From contig NZ_JAEVFI010000023.1 in NCBI RefSeq assembly GCF_019303495.1, positions 1 through 64,000 on the forward strand: a DNA stretch of 64,000 nt, read 5' to 3'. Positions within the stretch are counted from its first letter, which is position 1; each line of letters begins with the position of its first letter. This DNA is from Streptomyces sp. JJ66 (GTDB lineage: Bacteria > Actinomycetota > Actinomycetes > Streptomycetales > Streptomycetaceae). Below are positions 1 to 10,343 of the stretch, piece after piece. The notes beneath the pieces are model-generated. The model worked only from the letters and a program-made list of their open reading frames with translations. It made no database searches and was not told the DNA's origin. The translations under genes and the position numbers were made by a program.

Positions 1-180
1 CCCCCGGCCGCTCCCGAGCCCCCGCCCGCCCCGGAGCCCCCGGCCGCGCCGCAGCCCACCGCGGGCGGCAGCACGGGCGGCTCCACCGGCGGCTCCACCG
101 GCGGAGACTCGGCCCCCGCCGAACCGGAGCCGGGGTCCGGCGGCTCCGGCGGCGGCGCCCTGGGCGGCCTCCTGGGCTGA
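1..180 (+). CDS. C-terminal tail of a Pro/Gly-rich protein (partial)
   Basis: The open frame runs in from the left edge and stops with TGA at 178-180. The 59 visible residues are only proline-, glutamate-, glycine- and serine-rich low complexity, with three GGST repeats near residues 22-34 and a hydrophobic GALGGLLG end. Such tails occur on secreted or cell-wall proteins of actinomycetes, but no domain is visible, so the function cannot be stated. It converges on the UvrA-like gene, about 155 bp away. Confidence 0.5.
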   Translation, partial: PPAAPEPPPAPEPPAAPQPTAGGSTGGSTGGSTGGDSAPAEPEPGSGGSGGGALGGLLG

Positions 181-335
181 ACCCGCCGGGCGGCAGGCGT
201 TCGGCCCGGCCGGGTCACCGCCCGCCGCCGCGTCCCCTCGCGCGGCGGCGGCCGGTGGCTGGCGGCCCGGTGGGACCGGTGGCAGCGCGCCGCCGGTTCC
301 CACCGGCCGGGTCGCCGCCGGACCCACCGGCCGGG

Positions 336-2735
<2,400 letters not shown>

Positions 2736-2915
2736 CTCTCTCCCTTTGGGGGCCGAAGGCCGCGTTCCCCCGGCGCCCGCCTGTGTTGTCGCCTGCCTGT
2801 GCCGTCGCCTGCCTGGGGGTCGGCCCGTCTGGGGGTCGGCCCCGGGGAGGCCGGAAGGCGGGCCGGGGCCACAGGGGCCAGCGGCACGGCCCTTCGCGGG
2901 CGCTCCGAGCGGCGG
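2736..2915. repeat. Short imperfect tandem repeats between VOC and UvrA-like genes
   Basis: The spacer contains repeated GTCGCCTGCCTG units (about 2789-2817) followed by two copies of TGGGGGTCGGCCC (about 2815-2842). No gene is visible. The repeats lie behind the stop codon of the upstream VOC gene. Confidence 0.5.
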
Positions 2916-3332
2916 TCAGGCGTTCCGGCGCTGGGCGATCCGCAGCATGTTGCCCGCCGGGTCGCGGAAGGCACAGTCGCGGACGCCGTAGGGCTGGTCC
3001 GTCGGCTCCTGGAGCACCTCGGCGCCCGAGGCCCGGACGCGTTCGAAGGTGGCGTCGCAGTCCTCGGTGGAGAAGATCACCCCGCGCAGCATGCCCTTGG
3101 CCAGCAGCTCGGCCATGGCCTGCCGGTCCGCCGGGGAGGCGTTCGGGTCGGCCAGCGGCGGCTCCAGCACGATCTCGACGTCGGGCTGCGCGGGGGAGCC
3201 GAGGGTCACCCAGCGCATCCCCTCGAACCCGACGTCGTTGCGTACCTGGAGCCCGAGCGCGTCGCGGTAGAAGGCGAGCGCCTGGTCGTGGTCGTCTACG
3301 GCGATGAAGCACTGTGACAGCTTGATGTCCAT
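2916..3332 (-). CDS. VOC (glyoxalase/bleomycin-resistance) family protein
   Basis: A 138-aa single VOC unit pair, beginning [12 protein letters not shown] and ending with the typical [11 protein letters not shown] strand. The family forms small beta-alpha-beta-beta-beta metalloenzymes or binding proteins (glyoxalase I, dioxygenases, antibiotic-binding proteins); which reaction applies here cannot be read from the sequence. The ATG at 3332 is preferred over an in-frame GTG at 3341 because the family core starts directly there. The gene starts about 10 nt after the AraC regulator stop, so the two are almost certainly cotranscribed and the regulator may control a detoxification function. Confidence 0.85.
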   Translation of the reverse strand: MDIKLSQCFIAVDDHDQALAFYRDALGLQVRNDVGFEGMRWVTLGSPAQPDVEIVLEPPLADPNASPADRQAMAELLAKGMLRGVIFSTEDCDATFERVRASGAEVLQEPTDQPYGVRDCAFRDPAGNMLRIAQRRNA

Positions 3333-3342
3333 GGCGCTCACG

Positions 3343-3780
3343 CTACGGGCGGGCCGGTCCGCTTGGCTTCTCCATTCCTGACCGGCTCGGTGTTCTGACC
3401 GGCCGGGTGAACACCTTGGCGACGCACGCCGGGATGGCCGCGCCCTCCTCGTACCGACGCGCCCGGTACGCGCTCGGGCTCTCCCCCACCAGCTCGGTGA
3501 ACCGCGAACTGAACGACCCCAGCGACGTACACCCGACCGCGCAGCAGACCTCTGTCACCGACAGGTCACCGCGCCGCAGCAGCGCCTTGGCCCGCTCGAT
3601 CCGGCGCGTCATCAGGTAGCTGTACGGCGTCTCGCCGAAGGCGGCGCGGAAGCTGCGCGAGAAGTGGCCGGGTGACATGTGGGCCGCCCGCGCCAGCGCC
3701 GGGACGTCCAGCGGCTCCGCGTAGTCGCGGTCCATCGTGTCGCGGGCCCGGCGGAGCCGGACCAGGTCGGCAAGCGTCAC
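3343..3780 (-). CDS. AraC-family transcriptional regulator
   Basis: A 145-aa protein consisting almost only of the AraC DNA-binding domain. The first helix-turn-helix is near residues 25-50 (VPALARAAHMSPGHFSRSF), and the second is near 75-105 and ends in the family-typical ESPSAYRARR. No separate ligand-binding domain is present, as in the short SoxS/MarA-like members. The C-terminal 35 residues are a non-conserved tail. The GTG start opens the reading MTLADLVRLRRARD. It is cotranscribed with the VOC gene. A decayed copy of the same kind of gene is found at 5130-5250. Confidence 0.88.
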   Translation of the reverse strand: MTLADLVRLRRARDTMDRDYAEPLDVPALARAAHMSPGHFSRSFRAAFGETPYSYLMTRRIERAKALLRRGDLSVTEVCCAVGCTSLGSFSSRFTELVGESPSAYRARRYEEGAAIPACVAKVFTRPVRTPSRSGMEKPSGPARP

Positions 3781-4053
3781 CGGGCCAGCATCCCACGGCT
3801 ACTTTGGGGCCGCCGGGGGCGCATAGCGGCGGCCCGCAGAACGCTGGTCAGCGGATCATGGACCTGCCGCCCGCCCCGCCCTACCGCTGCGGCGGGCAGC
3901 GCTGGGGTGCCGAACCGCGCGAGCCGCCGCGCGGCCGCTCTTCCCGCGGAGGCCGCGCGCTCGGCACCGCACCCCCACGCGGCGCGGCGCGCGGGCGCTC
4001 AGCCCGTCACGCGCGCCGCTGGGGGCGTGGCTCGTCCCAGCGCTGCGGGTCTT

Positions 4054-4941
4054 TCACCCTGAGGCGTCGGACCCGCGCACGACGGCAACCGGGCAGTGCG
4101 CGTGGTGCAGCAGCGCCTGGCTGACCGACCCGAGGACGAGACCGGTGAACCCGCCGCGGCCCCGGGCACCGAGAACGACCAGCCCCGCGTTCTCGCTCGC
4201 CTCGATCAGCGCCTCCCGGGCGCCCCCACGGACCACGGAGTGCTCCACCGTGACCTCCGGGTACCGCTCCCGCTGGCCCGCTACGGCCTCGGCCAGCAGA
4301 CGTTCCTCCCCGGCCGCGAGCATGCCCGGCTCCAGCGCGTAGGGGGCCGCCGGGTCCTGCGGCTGCGGGGCCGCCACCTTCCACGGCGTCCACGCGTGCA
4401 GGGCCGTGACCCCCGTGCCGCGCAGGCTGGCTTCTTCGAAGGCGAACTCCACCGCACTCTCGCCCGCTGGAGAACCGTCCGTCCCCAGCAGGACGGGGCC
4501 GGTCCGGTCGGACTCGCCCCGGACCACCAGGACCGGGCAGCGGCCATGCGCGGCCAGGTGCACCGCCGTGGAGCCCACCAGCAGGCCCACGAACCCGCCC
4601 ATGCCCCGGCTGCCGACCACGACCAGCGACGCCGTGCGCGACTGGGCCTCCATCACCGTCAGCGCCTCACCTGACACGACGGCGCTGCTGACCTCCACCT
4701 CGGGAGCCACGGAACGCGCCCGTTCCACCGCCTCCGCGACCAGCTGTTCCGCCATGTTCCGCAACCCGCCGTCAGCGGGCCCGAGCGAGGAGGGACCGAG
4801 CGGCACATGCATCGCCGGCCAGATGAACGCGTGCACCACCTTCAGCTCGCACTGACGCAGCCGCGCTTCCCGGGCCGCCACCGACACCGCGTCCAGGCTG
4901 GACTGCGAGCCGTCCACGCCGACCACGACCGGCCCGCTCAT
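4054..4941 (-). CDS. Universal stress protein, tandem UspA domains
   Basis: A 295-aa protein with two UspA domains. Domain one starts VVVGVDGSQSSLDAV and carries the nucleotide-binding signature VVGSRGMGG near residues 110-118; domain two starts VLLGTDGS near 150 and carries VLGARGRGG near 260. This G-2x-G-9x-G(S/T) pattern fits ATP binding. Tandem UspA proteins in actinomycetes respond to hypoxia, stationary phase and other stresses. The gene stands alone on its strand, with a decayed AraC sequence upstream. A second tandem UspA lies at 10611. Confidence 0.92.
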   Translation of the reverse strand: MSGPVVVGVDGSQSSLDAVSVAAREARLRQCELKVVHAFIWPAMHVPLGPSSLGPADGGLRNMAEQLVAEAVERARSVAPEVEVSSAVVSGEALTVMEAQSRTASLVVVGSRGMGGFVGLLVGSTAVHLAAHGRCPVLVVRGESDRTGPVLLGTDGSPAGESAVEFAFEEASLRGTGVTALHAWTPWKVAAPQPQDPAAPYALEPGMLAAGEERLLAEAVAGQRERYPEVTVEHSVVRGGAREALIEASENAGLVVLGARGRGGFTGLVLGSVSQALLHHAHCPVAVVRGSDASG

Positions 4942-5129
4942 CGCGCGCCCCCCAGCCGCATCGACGCCAGCGGCCCGGGGCCGGCCACGTCACGCGCGTG
5001 GCGCCCCGAATCCCTGTGCCTGGCGGTCCATTGCCCCGTACTTGCGACACTCATCATGCGCACTCCTCCCAGCTGTCCTGCCGACTCTAGTGATCGCTCG
5101 TTGCCACTGAGCCATTCGGGTGGTGTTCT

Positions 5130-5250
5130 GCCGTGAGGCAGCCGGGCGGCGTCTCGCCGGTGGCGGCGCGGCGGCCGTGCGGGAAGCGGCCGGGTGACGT
5201 GAGGCCGCGCCCGGGTGGCTTCGCGGCCCATCGCGTCGCCCGTGCCCCAC
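5130..5250 (-). pseudogene. Decayed AraC-family regulator remnant
   Basis: Read on the minus strand, this stretch aligns with the helix-turn-helix part of the intact AraC gene at 3343-3780. The plus-strand runs GGCGTCTCGCCG, GGCGGCGCGG and GGCCGGGTGAC are shared in order (about 5148-5201 against 3627-3678). TCGCGGYCCATCG near 5221 matches 3725. Roughly 20-25 bp between the two blocks are missing and no open frame spans the region. It is therefore a non-functional fragment filling most of the 350-bp gap between the stress protein and nucleotidyltransferase genes. Confidence 0.6.
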
Positions 5251-5290
5251 ACCGACGGGCGAGAAGACCACCCGGCCACCATCACACGGG

Positions 5291-6049
5291 TCACTTCGTG
5301 GACGTGGCGAGTTCCCTCGCGGCCTCGGAGAGATCCTTCGCGGTGTCGATAGCGCGCCAGTAGGCGCCCTGGGGGAGTGGGTACCCGGCGAGGCGGCCGT
5401 CGCGGGCGAGGTGGGGGAAGGTGGTGCGCTCGTGGTCGCCGCGTTCGGGGAGGAGCTCGGTGAACTCCGGGCCGCAGACGTAGACACCCGCGTTGACCTC
5501 GTACGTCGTCGGCGGGGACTCGATGAAGTCCACGACGTGGCCGAAACCGTCGGTGCGGACGGCGCCCCAGGGCAGGCGGGGGCGGGCGAGCGCGAGGGTA
5601 GCCACGGCCGCGCGCTCGGCGTGGAAGGCGGCCATGTCGCGCAGCGGGAAGCGCGTCCAGATGTCGCCGTTGGTCGCGTACCAGGGTTCACCGGTGCGCG
5701 GGAGGGCACGGGCGGCGAACCGCAGCCCGCCGCCCCGGCCCAGTGGTTCCTTCTCCACCACCGTCGTCACCCGCAGCGGTCCCGCCCCGGGTTCTTCGCC
5801 GACCACCGGCAGCTCCGCCGACTCCAGCCACGCCTGCAGCACCTCCGCGAGGTGGCCGCAGGAGACGACGACGTCCGTGACGCCCTCGTGCGCGAGCCAG
5901 GACAGCTGGAAGCCGATGATCGGGGTCCCCGTGCCGGGGATCTCGATCATCGGCTTCGGCCGGTCGTCGGTGTACGGCCGCAGGCGGGTGCCCTGACCTC
6001 CGGCCAGGATCACCGCCTGCGTGGGGTGGACGCGGGGATCGTCTGCCAT
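5291..6049 (-). CDS. Sugar-1-phosphate nucleotidyltransferase
   Basis: A 252-aa protein with the nucleotidyl-transferase signature AVILAGGQGTRLRPYTDDRPKPM at residues ~11-33. This binds an NTP and joins NMP to a sugar-1-phosphate. Later blocks (GGGLRFAARAL, NGDIWTRF, VNAGVYVCGPEF) match GDP-mannose or glucose-1-phosphate transferase relatives. It has no left-handed helix or acyltransferase extension, so it is a minimal catalytic domain. The ATG at 6049 (MADDPRVHP) is chosen; an upstream GTG-like extension to 6091 lacks conserved sequence. The sugar specificity cannot be decided from the sequence. Confidence 0.85.
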   Translation of the reverse strand: MADDPRVHPTQAVILAGGQGTRLRPYTDDRPKPMIEIPGTGTPIIGFQLSWLAHEGVTDVVVSCGHLAEVLQAWLESAELPVVGEEPGAGPLRVTTVVEKEPLGRGGGLRFAARALPRTGEPWYATNGDIWTRFPLRDMAAFHAERAAVATLALARPRLPWGAVRTDGFGHVVDFIESPPTTYEVNAGVYVCGPEFTELLPERGDHERTTFPHLARDGRLAGYPLPQGAYWRAIDTAKDLSEAARELATSTK

Positions 6050-6178
6050 GGCCCGCACGGTAGCCGCCCCGGCGCGGGAGCGCCCCGTCACGACGGCCGT
6101 GAGCCACTGCCGCGCGGGGGCTGGCCCGGGCTGGCCATCTCGGCGTCACCCCGGCGTCACCCCGGCGCGGCCCCGGCG

Positions 6179-6601
6179 TCAGCGGAAGTCGGCCACGCCC
6201 GCGGCGAACGCGGTGTCGCACACCGGGCGGGAGAACTGCTGCGCCCGCTCGGGGGAGCCGTACTTCACCACGGCCGCGTGTCCGAGTGCCCGTGCCAGGT
6301 CCTCGCAGTGCTCGGCCAGCTCCGGCTTCTCCCGCATCGCGCGCTGGAGACTGGTGAGCGCCGCGTCCGGGTCCTTCGCCTCCAGCTCGGCCACCAGCTC
6401 CTCCTCCAGCACCTGGTGCGGGGCGGGCTCGGGGGCCTTGAGCGGCGTCTTTGAGCGCTCGGTGGAGGCCGTCAGGACCTGGGACTCCGGCATGGCCCCT
6501 GACCACGGCACGCTGGCCACTGCGAGCGTCCCGGACAGGACCAGGACGACCGGAAGGACGAGGGCGAGAGATCTGCCGATACGGCGTACTGCCTGATTCA
6601 C
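6179..6601 (-). CDS. Small exported protein of unknown function
   Basis: A 140-aa protein starting at GTG 6601, with a GAGGAA ribosome site 7 nt upstream. Residues ~8-27 (RSLALVLPVVLVLSGTLAVA after basic RR) form a signal peptide or signal anchor. The mature part is helical and charged (EEELVAELEAKDPDAALTSL) with two cysteines near residues 98 and 129 that could pair outside the cell. I do not recognise a domain. It lies between the nucleotidyltransferase and msiK, all on the minus strand. Its promoter region (6602-6838) is separated from msiK by that gene's terminator. Confidence 0.65.
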   Translation of the reverse strand: MNQAVRRIGRSLALVLPVVLVLSGTLAVASVPWSGAMPESQVLTASTERSKTPLKAPEPAPHQVLEEELVAELEAKDPDAALTSLQRAMREKPELAEHCEDLARALGHAAVVKYGSPERAQQFSRPVCDTAFAAGVADFR

Positions 6602-6783
6602 TGGTGTCTTCCTCGCAACGGAACGTCCCCGGCGGTGCCAGGGCGGAACAGGCCCCCTAGGGAGGGCAACCGCCACGATGGTAGCGAGTCGTAGTGCCGC
6701 GACAACATTAAGTCACCCTGATGAGTGAAGACTTTCCAGGTTTAGCCGGACGAACGTTGACGCAACGTGCCCCGAGCAGCGCA

Positions 6784-6809
6784 AGGGGCCGGACGCGTGC
6801 CCGGCCCCT
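6784..6809 (-). terminator. Terminator of msiK
   Basis: Inverted repeat AGGGGCCGG / CCGGCCCCT with an 8-nt loop, 30 bp behind the msiK stop codon. Stem of 9 GC-rich pairs. Confidence 0.65.
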
Positions 6810-6838
6810 CACCGCAGGTCCTTGCTCCCGTGGCCCGC

Positions 6839-7960
6839 TCAGTCGCTCAGGCGCTCGCCCGAGGAGGTGGCGAACACGTGCGCCTCACCCGGGCGCGGGA
6901 CGACGTGGATCTCCGCGCCCTTCTCCGGCGCGCCGCGCCCGCCCACGCGGACCACCAGGTCCTTGTCCGTGCCGCCCACGTGCGCGGTGCCGTAGACGAA
7001 GGCGTCCGCGCCCAGCTCCTCGACCACGTTCACCGTCACCGCCAGGCCAGCGGGCTCGTCCTTGGACAGCGCGCGGGCCGGGTCCCCGTCCACCAGATCG
7101 AAGTGCTCGGGCCGCACCCCCACGGTCACCGTCTTGTCGCCCTTGTCCGCGGCGCCCGCGACGGCCTCGCGGTCCACCGGCACCACGCTGTTGCCGAACT
7201 TCACCCCGCCGTCGGTGATGGGCACCTCGACCAGGTTCATCGCGGGCGAGCCGATGAACCCGGCCACGAACAGGTTGGCGGGCTTGTCGTACATGCGCCG
7301 GGGTGAGTCCACCTGCTGGAGGAGACCGTCCTTGAGCACCGCCACGCGGTCGCCCATGGTCATGGCCTCCACCTGGTCGTGCGTCACGTACACCGTGGTG
7401 ATGCCCAGCCGGCGCTGGAGGCCCGCGATCTGGGTGCGGGTCTGCACGCGCAGCTTCGCGTCCAGGTTCGACAGCGGCTCGTCCATGAGGAACACCTGCG
7501 GCTCGCGCACGATCGCGCGGCCCATCGCCACCCGCTGCCGCTGACCACCCGACAGCGCCTTCGGCTTGCGCTCCAGGTAGTCGGTGAGGTCGAGGATCTT
7601 CGCCGCGTCCTCCACCTTCTGCCGGATCTCCGCCTTCGGCACGCCCGCGATCTTCAGCGCGAAGCCCATGTTCTGGGCGACGGACATGTGCGGGTAGAGC
7701 GCGTAGTTCTGGAACACCATGGCGATGTCCCGGTCCTTGGGCGGCAGGTGGGTGACGTCCCGGTCACCGATGCGGATGGCGCCCCCATCGACGTCCTCCA
7801 GCCCCGCGAGCATCCGCAGGGAGGTGGACTTGCCGCATCCGGAGGGGCCGACGAGGACGAGGAACTCGCCGTCCTCGATCTCGATGTCGAGCTGATCGAC
7901 GGCGGGCTTCTCACTTCCCGGGTAGACCCGGGAAGCCTTGTCATACGTGACCGTAGCCAT
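6839..7960 (-). CDS. msiK: MsiK: shared ATPase of sugar ABC importers
   Basis: A 373-aa MalK/UgpC-type ATPase. Walker A GPSGCGKST is at residues 38-46, the Q-loop FQNYALYPHM near 84-93, signature LSGGQRQR near 135-142, Walker B VFLMDEPLSNLDA near 155-167, and the switch His in THDQ near 195. The C-terminal OB-fold regulatory domain is present (about 240-373). In Streptomyces MsiK energises many separate sugar importers (cellobiose, chitobiose, maltose) that lack their own ATPase, which agrees with the absence of permease genes nearby. Start ATG has GGAGACACC upstream. A probable promoter lies at 8050-8078. Confidence 0.93.
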   Translation of the reverse strand: MATVTYDKASRVYPGSEKPAVDQLDIEIEDGEFLVLVGPSGCGKSTSLRMLAGLEDVDGGAIRIGDRDVTHLPPKDRDIAMVFQNYALYPHMSVAQNMGFALKIAGVPKAEIRQKVEDAAKILDLTDYLERKPKALSGGQRQRVAMGRAIVREPQVFLMDEPLSNLDAKLRVQTRTQIAGLQRRLGITTVYVTHDQVEAMTMGDRVAVLKDGLLQQVDSPRRMYDKPANLFVAGFIGSPAMNLVEVPITDGGVKFGNSVVPVDREAVAGAADKGDKTVTVGVRPEHFDLVDGDPARALSKDEPAGLAVTVNVVEELGADAFVYGTAHVGGTDKDLVVRVGGRGAPEKGAEIHVVPRPGEAHVFATSSGERLSD

Positions 7961-8049
7961 GCTGTGGTGTCTCCTTCACCGGCAGGAACGTGCCGGACGA
8001 TCCGAGTAAAGGGAGGTGGCCGCCCACGCGACCGTGGACGTTTGGGCGA

Positions 8050-8078
8050 CGTTAACCCGGCCATCAGCGGTTTGTCAG
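8050..8078 (-). promoter_or_regulatory. Candidate promoter of msiK
   Basis: On the minus strand CTGACA and TTAACG are separated by 17 nt, giving a transcription start about 80 nt before the msiK ATG. Moderate fit to the vegetative Streptomyces consensus. No DasR-type operator was seen. Confidence 0.35.
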
Positions 8079-8157
8079 TACACGGTGGGTAACGGACCGG
8101 CCTCCCCGGCCACGCGTCCCCCGCCTGGCGCACGGATGTAGAGTGGACGCGCCCCAC

Positions 8158-8235
8158 GCCGCCTTAGCTCAGTCCGGCCAGAGCACCGCACTTGTAATGC
8201 GTAGGTCGTCGGTTCGAATCCGACAGGCGGCTCCA
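8158..8235 (+). tRNA. tRNA-Thr (anticodon TGT)
   Basis: Complete cloverleaf. Acceptor arms GCCGCCT / AGGCGGC pair fully, the D arm is GCTC...GAGC, the anticodon loop CTTGTAA gives TGT (reads ACA), and the T arm GTCGG-TTCGAAT-CCGAC is perfect. The discriminator base is T and CCA is encoded at 8233-8235. The outermost pair of the anticodon stem is a C-T mismatch. A strong terminator follows at 8259. Confidence 0.95.
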
Positions 8236-8258
8236 TCCTGACCAGGCAGAACGCACCG

Positions 8259-8296
8259 AACGGCCCCTTGGAACATCGCTCCAGGGGGCCGTTTTC
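8259..8296 (+). terminator. Rho-independent terminator after tRNA-Thr
   Basis: A 14-bp stem (AACGGCCCCTTGGA with TCCAGGGGGCCGTT, one G-T pair), 7-nt loop and a TTTT run, starting 24 bp behind the tRNA. Unusually classical for this GC-rich genome. Confidence 0.85.
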
Positions 8297-8914
8297 CTGC
8301 GTGGGGGACAAAGGGGGACAGCGCGCTGTCGGGACGCTGAGGGGGGTCGGGGACTGATCAGGCAGTTTCCGCCGCTACTGGGCACTGAGTAGATAGGCCG
8401 CGGGTGCGAGAGCCTTCGGTGACTGCGCGGTCAGTGGTGGTCCGAGCAGCCGTCCGTGGTCAGCCATGCTCGGAGGAAGGCACCACATTGCGTGTGCCTG
8501 GGTCCCGGGAGTGCGCCCGTACGATGGGGAAGGATCCTGCGGTTCGCTGGGTCGGCCGTGGGACGAGGATGAAGGAGGTGGCGTGATCACGACGATGAGG
8601 CATGCTGCTGCCGGTCCTGCCTGACGGGGGACGGCGCCGACGGCAGTGAGACCGGACGGACACCTACCGGCGGCACGTGGGGGATGCCCGCGTGACAGTG
8701 GCCGGGACAACACACAAACCCGGTCGTGGTCCGGATCCGGAGCGCCCATGCGCTCTGGTGAAGCTGGAGCCGGAAGTAATCGCCCTACAGGCGGTGAACC
8801 GCGTCACTCCCCAGTCAAGCCTGCGACCCCCGCCCGCCGTGGCGAGGGGAGAGCGAACGGAACCCTGCGCCTTCGAGTTGAAGATCCTTTTCGACTCGCC
8901 AAGGAGCAGCGACC
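8297..8914. other. Long leader / intergenic region before the RNHCP gene
   Basis: About 620 bp with no convincing long gene. The only notable element is a tiny reading frame with an excellent ribosome site at 8583-8624, described separately. Bases 8305-8323 repeat GGGGGACA twice. The region probably holds the promoter and a long 5' leader of the RNHCP gene. Confidence 0.45.
8583..8624 (+). CDS. Possible 13-codon leader peptide
   Basis: A GTG codon follows AAGGAGGTG, close to a perfect Shine-Dalgarno match, and opens a frame reading MITTMRHAAAGPA before a stop. It sits about 290 bp upstream of the RNHCP gene in the same direction. Such short frames can be attenuating leader peptides. Nothing proves translation, and the spacing between ribosome site and start is short (2-3 nt). 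Confidence 0.3.
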   Translation: MITTMRHAAAGPA

Positions 8915-9280
8915 ATCAGCAGAACAACCGAAAACACCGGCTTCACCTGCGGACACTGCGGCAGGGAGGTCGCGGCGCTGGTCAACGGAAGCTACCGCAA
9001 CCACTGCCCGCACTGCCTGCACTCGCTGCACGTGGACATCGTGCCCGGGGACCGTCTCAACGACTGCCGCGCGCTCATGCGCCCGGTTGCCGTCGAGCAC
9101 CACTCCGCCAAGGGCTACATGATCGTCCACCAGTGCACCGGCTGCGGGACCCGTGGCCGCAACCGCATGGCCGATGACCTGTATCAGGGCGACGACCTCG
9201 ATGCCGTCCTCGCGCTCATGCGCCAGGCCGTCAGCCGCCACGAAGCCGGACATACCAACCGGCGCCGGACACGCGTCTGA
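8915..9280 (+). CDS. RNHCP-domain zinc-ribbon protein, apparent ATC start
   Basis: A protein of about 121 aa matching the RNHCP family. The paired-cysteine motif FTCGHCG is at residues ~10-16, followed by the signature YRNHCPHC at ~26-33, PGDRLNDCRALM, and a second Cys pair CTGCG near 77-81 ending with NRMADD. This suggests a zinc-bound small protein; its role is not established. The family normally begins M-S-R-x-TENTGF; here the same residues are preceded by ATC at 8915, with AAGGAG 8 nt upstream. The frame is closed by TGA at 8879, and no ATG, GTG or TTG lies between. Initiation at ATC, or at a later GTG with loss of the first Cys pair, are the alternatives. Confidence 0.72.
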   Translation: MSRTTENTGFTCGHCGREVAALVNGSYRNHCPHCLHSLHVDIVPGDRLNDCRALMRPVAVEHHSAKGYMIVHQCTGCGTRGRNRMADDLYQGDDLDAVLALMRQAVSRHEAGHTNRRRTRV

Positions 9281-9783
9281 CGCCCTGCGGCTCCCGCCCA
9301 CGGCGGGAGCCGCGCCCTGCCGTCTCCCGTATCCGCCTGGCCACCGCGGTTCCTCGGCCGGACCGTCTCGGTGCCTGGTCCTCGGCTCGCCGCAGTGGCT
9401 CTCGCGGTGTGCGACCGCGATTCCTCCGGGCTGGCAACGCTCCCAGTCCAGAAACCTCCGCGCGGCACCGGTGGAGGCCCGGCATGGCTTGTGTTTTCGG
9501 GGTGTGGTCTTGGCGGCAGTAGGGTGATCTCCATGGCCTGCTCAGGCTCGCTCCCGGGTCCTGGCAGCCTGCTCACCGCGGAGGCCCCAGCGCGGACGTC
9601 CACCCGGGATCGGGATGGGCCGGTTCCCCGACACGACGTCGAGGGACGGGGCTGCCCCGTGAAATCGTGACCGGCTGCCGTCCCGGAATCGGACAGCAGA
9701 CTTTGCAGATGAAGAAGTACTCCCGCCGCGGTGTGACCCGCGTGCTATGACTGACGGCGGTTGCTAGGAGTTGTCTTCAAATT
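9281..9783. other. Intergenic region without recognisable gene
   Basis: About 500 bp between the RNHCP gene and the transposase remnant. Reading frames here have no recognisable motif and irregular codon usage. I see no RNA gene, and no clear terminator. Confidence 0.4.
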
Positions 9784-9890
9784 TCACGCCCACATCAGGA
9801 GCGAGACGAGGGTGACGGCTGCCTGGTAGGACTCGGCGGTTTTGTCGTAGCCGGTCGCGATGCCGCGCCACTGCTTGAGCCGGGGGACCC
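9775..9890 (-). pseudogene. 3' remnant of an IS5-type transposase with IS end
   Basis: Minus-strand reading from about 9890 to the TGA at 9784-9786 gives RLKQWRGIATGYDKTAES followed by YQAAVTLVSLLMWA. This is the typical C-terminus of actinobacterial IS5-family (DDE) transposases. The rest of the transposase is missing. The bases just beyond the stop (TTTGAAGACAACTCC on the minus strand) resemble the terminal inverted repeat of such elements. It is an immobile relic and marks this region as a past insertion site. Confidence 0.75.
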
Positions 9891-9911
9891 CGCTTCACAC
9901 GGTCACCTCTC

Positions 9912-9942
9912 TGCCTTCTGCTGGGCTGGAGAGCAGAAGGCA
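9912..9942. terminator. Hairpin behind the 129-aa protein gene
   Basis: A perfect 11-bp inverted repeat TGCCTTCTGCT / AGCAGAAGGCA with a 9-nt loop, lying 12 bp behind the stop codon of the minus-strand gene at 9954. Probably its terminator; no T-run. Confidence 0.6.
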
Positions 9943-9953
9943 TCAGCATGGGG

Positions 9954-10343
9954 TCATGCGTCCGGCGTCCTTCCGTGGAAGCTGCCAACAGTGTCGGCTA
10001 GCTTCCGCTGAATCGACCGGAGAGTCTGGAGGGTGGACTCGTCCTCAAGCCCTGTGGTCGTTGACCATTCCAGGCCCGACCCCGCGAGGTCACTGATGAA
10101 GACGATCTCCGTGGCCAGCAGAACGCGCGCCCAGTCCGCAGGAGGGAGAGGAACGCCTTCTTCGAGTGCGCGGCGCAGCTCTCCGCATCGGCCGAGCAGG
10201 TCTTCCCAGCCCGCGAACCCCATGCCGACGGCGAGCTGGTCGCTGCACCGTGCCGGGCCACCCCATTCCAGCAGTGCTCGCCGTAGCATTTCGATCTCGT
10301 CCTGCTTCAGCAGGCGGTCTGCCATCACAGCCGATTCTGACAT
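9954..10343 (-). CDS. Hypothetical protein, 129 aa
   Basis: The frame starts at ATG 10343 with GGAAGGA 8 nt upstream (an alternative ATG is at 10325). The protein is soluble and helical, with no signal peptide or membrane segment. It begins MSESAVMADRLLKQDEIEML and contains EWGGPARCSDQLAVGMGF near the middle. I do not recognise the family. It is divergent from the universal stress gene at 10611, with a 267-bp shared upstream region. Codon usage fits Streptomyces. Confidence 0.6.
   Translation of the reverse strand: MSESAVMADRLLKQDEIEMLRRALLEWGGPARCSDQLAVGMGFAGWEDLLGRCGELRRALEEGVPLPPADWARVLLATEIVFISDLAGSGLEWSTTTGLEDESTLQTLRSIQRKLADTVGSFHGRTPDA

Noticed and set aside
8075..8311. Minus-strand frame across tRNA-Thr reading a GFEPTT-type peptide
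   Set aside because: It is the antisense of the tRNA T arm, a well-known source of false protein annotations.
8305..8323. Direct repeat GGGGGACA near tRNA-Thr as an attachment site
   Set aside because: No integrase or duplicated tRNA 3' end was found nearby.
8375..8749. 124-codon minus-strand frame
   Set aside because: Pro/Ser-rich composition, no ribosome site, no motif.
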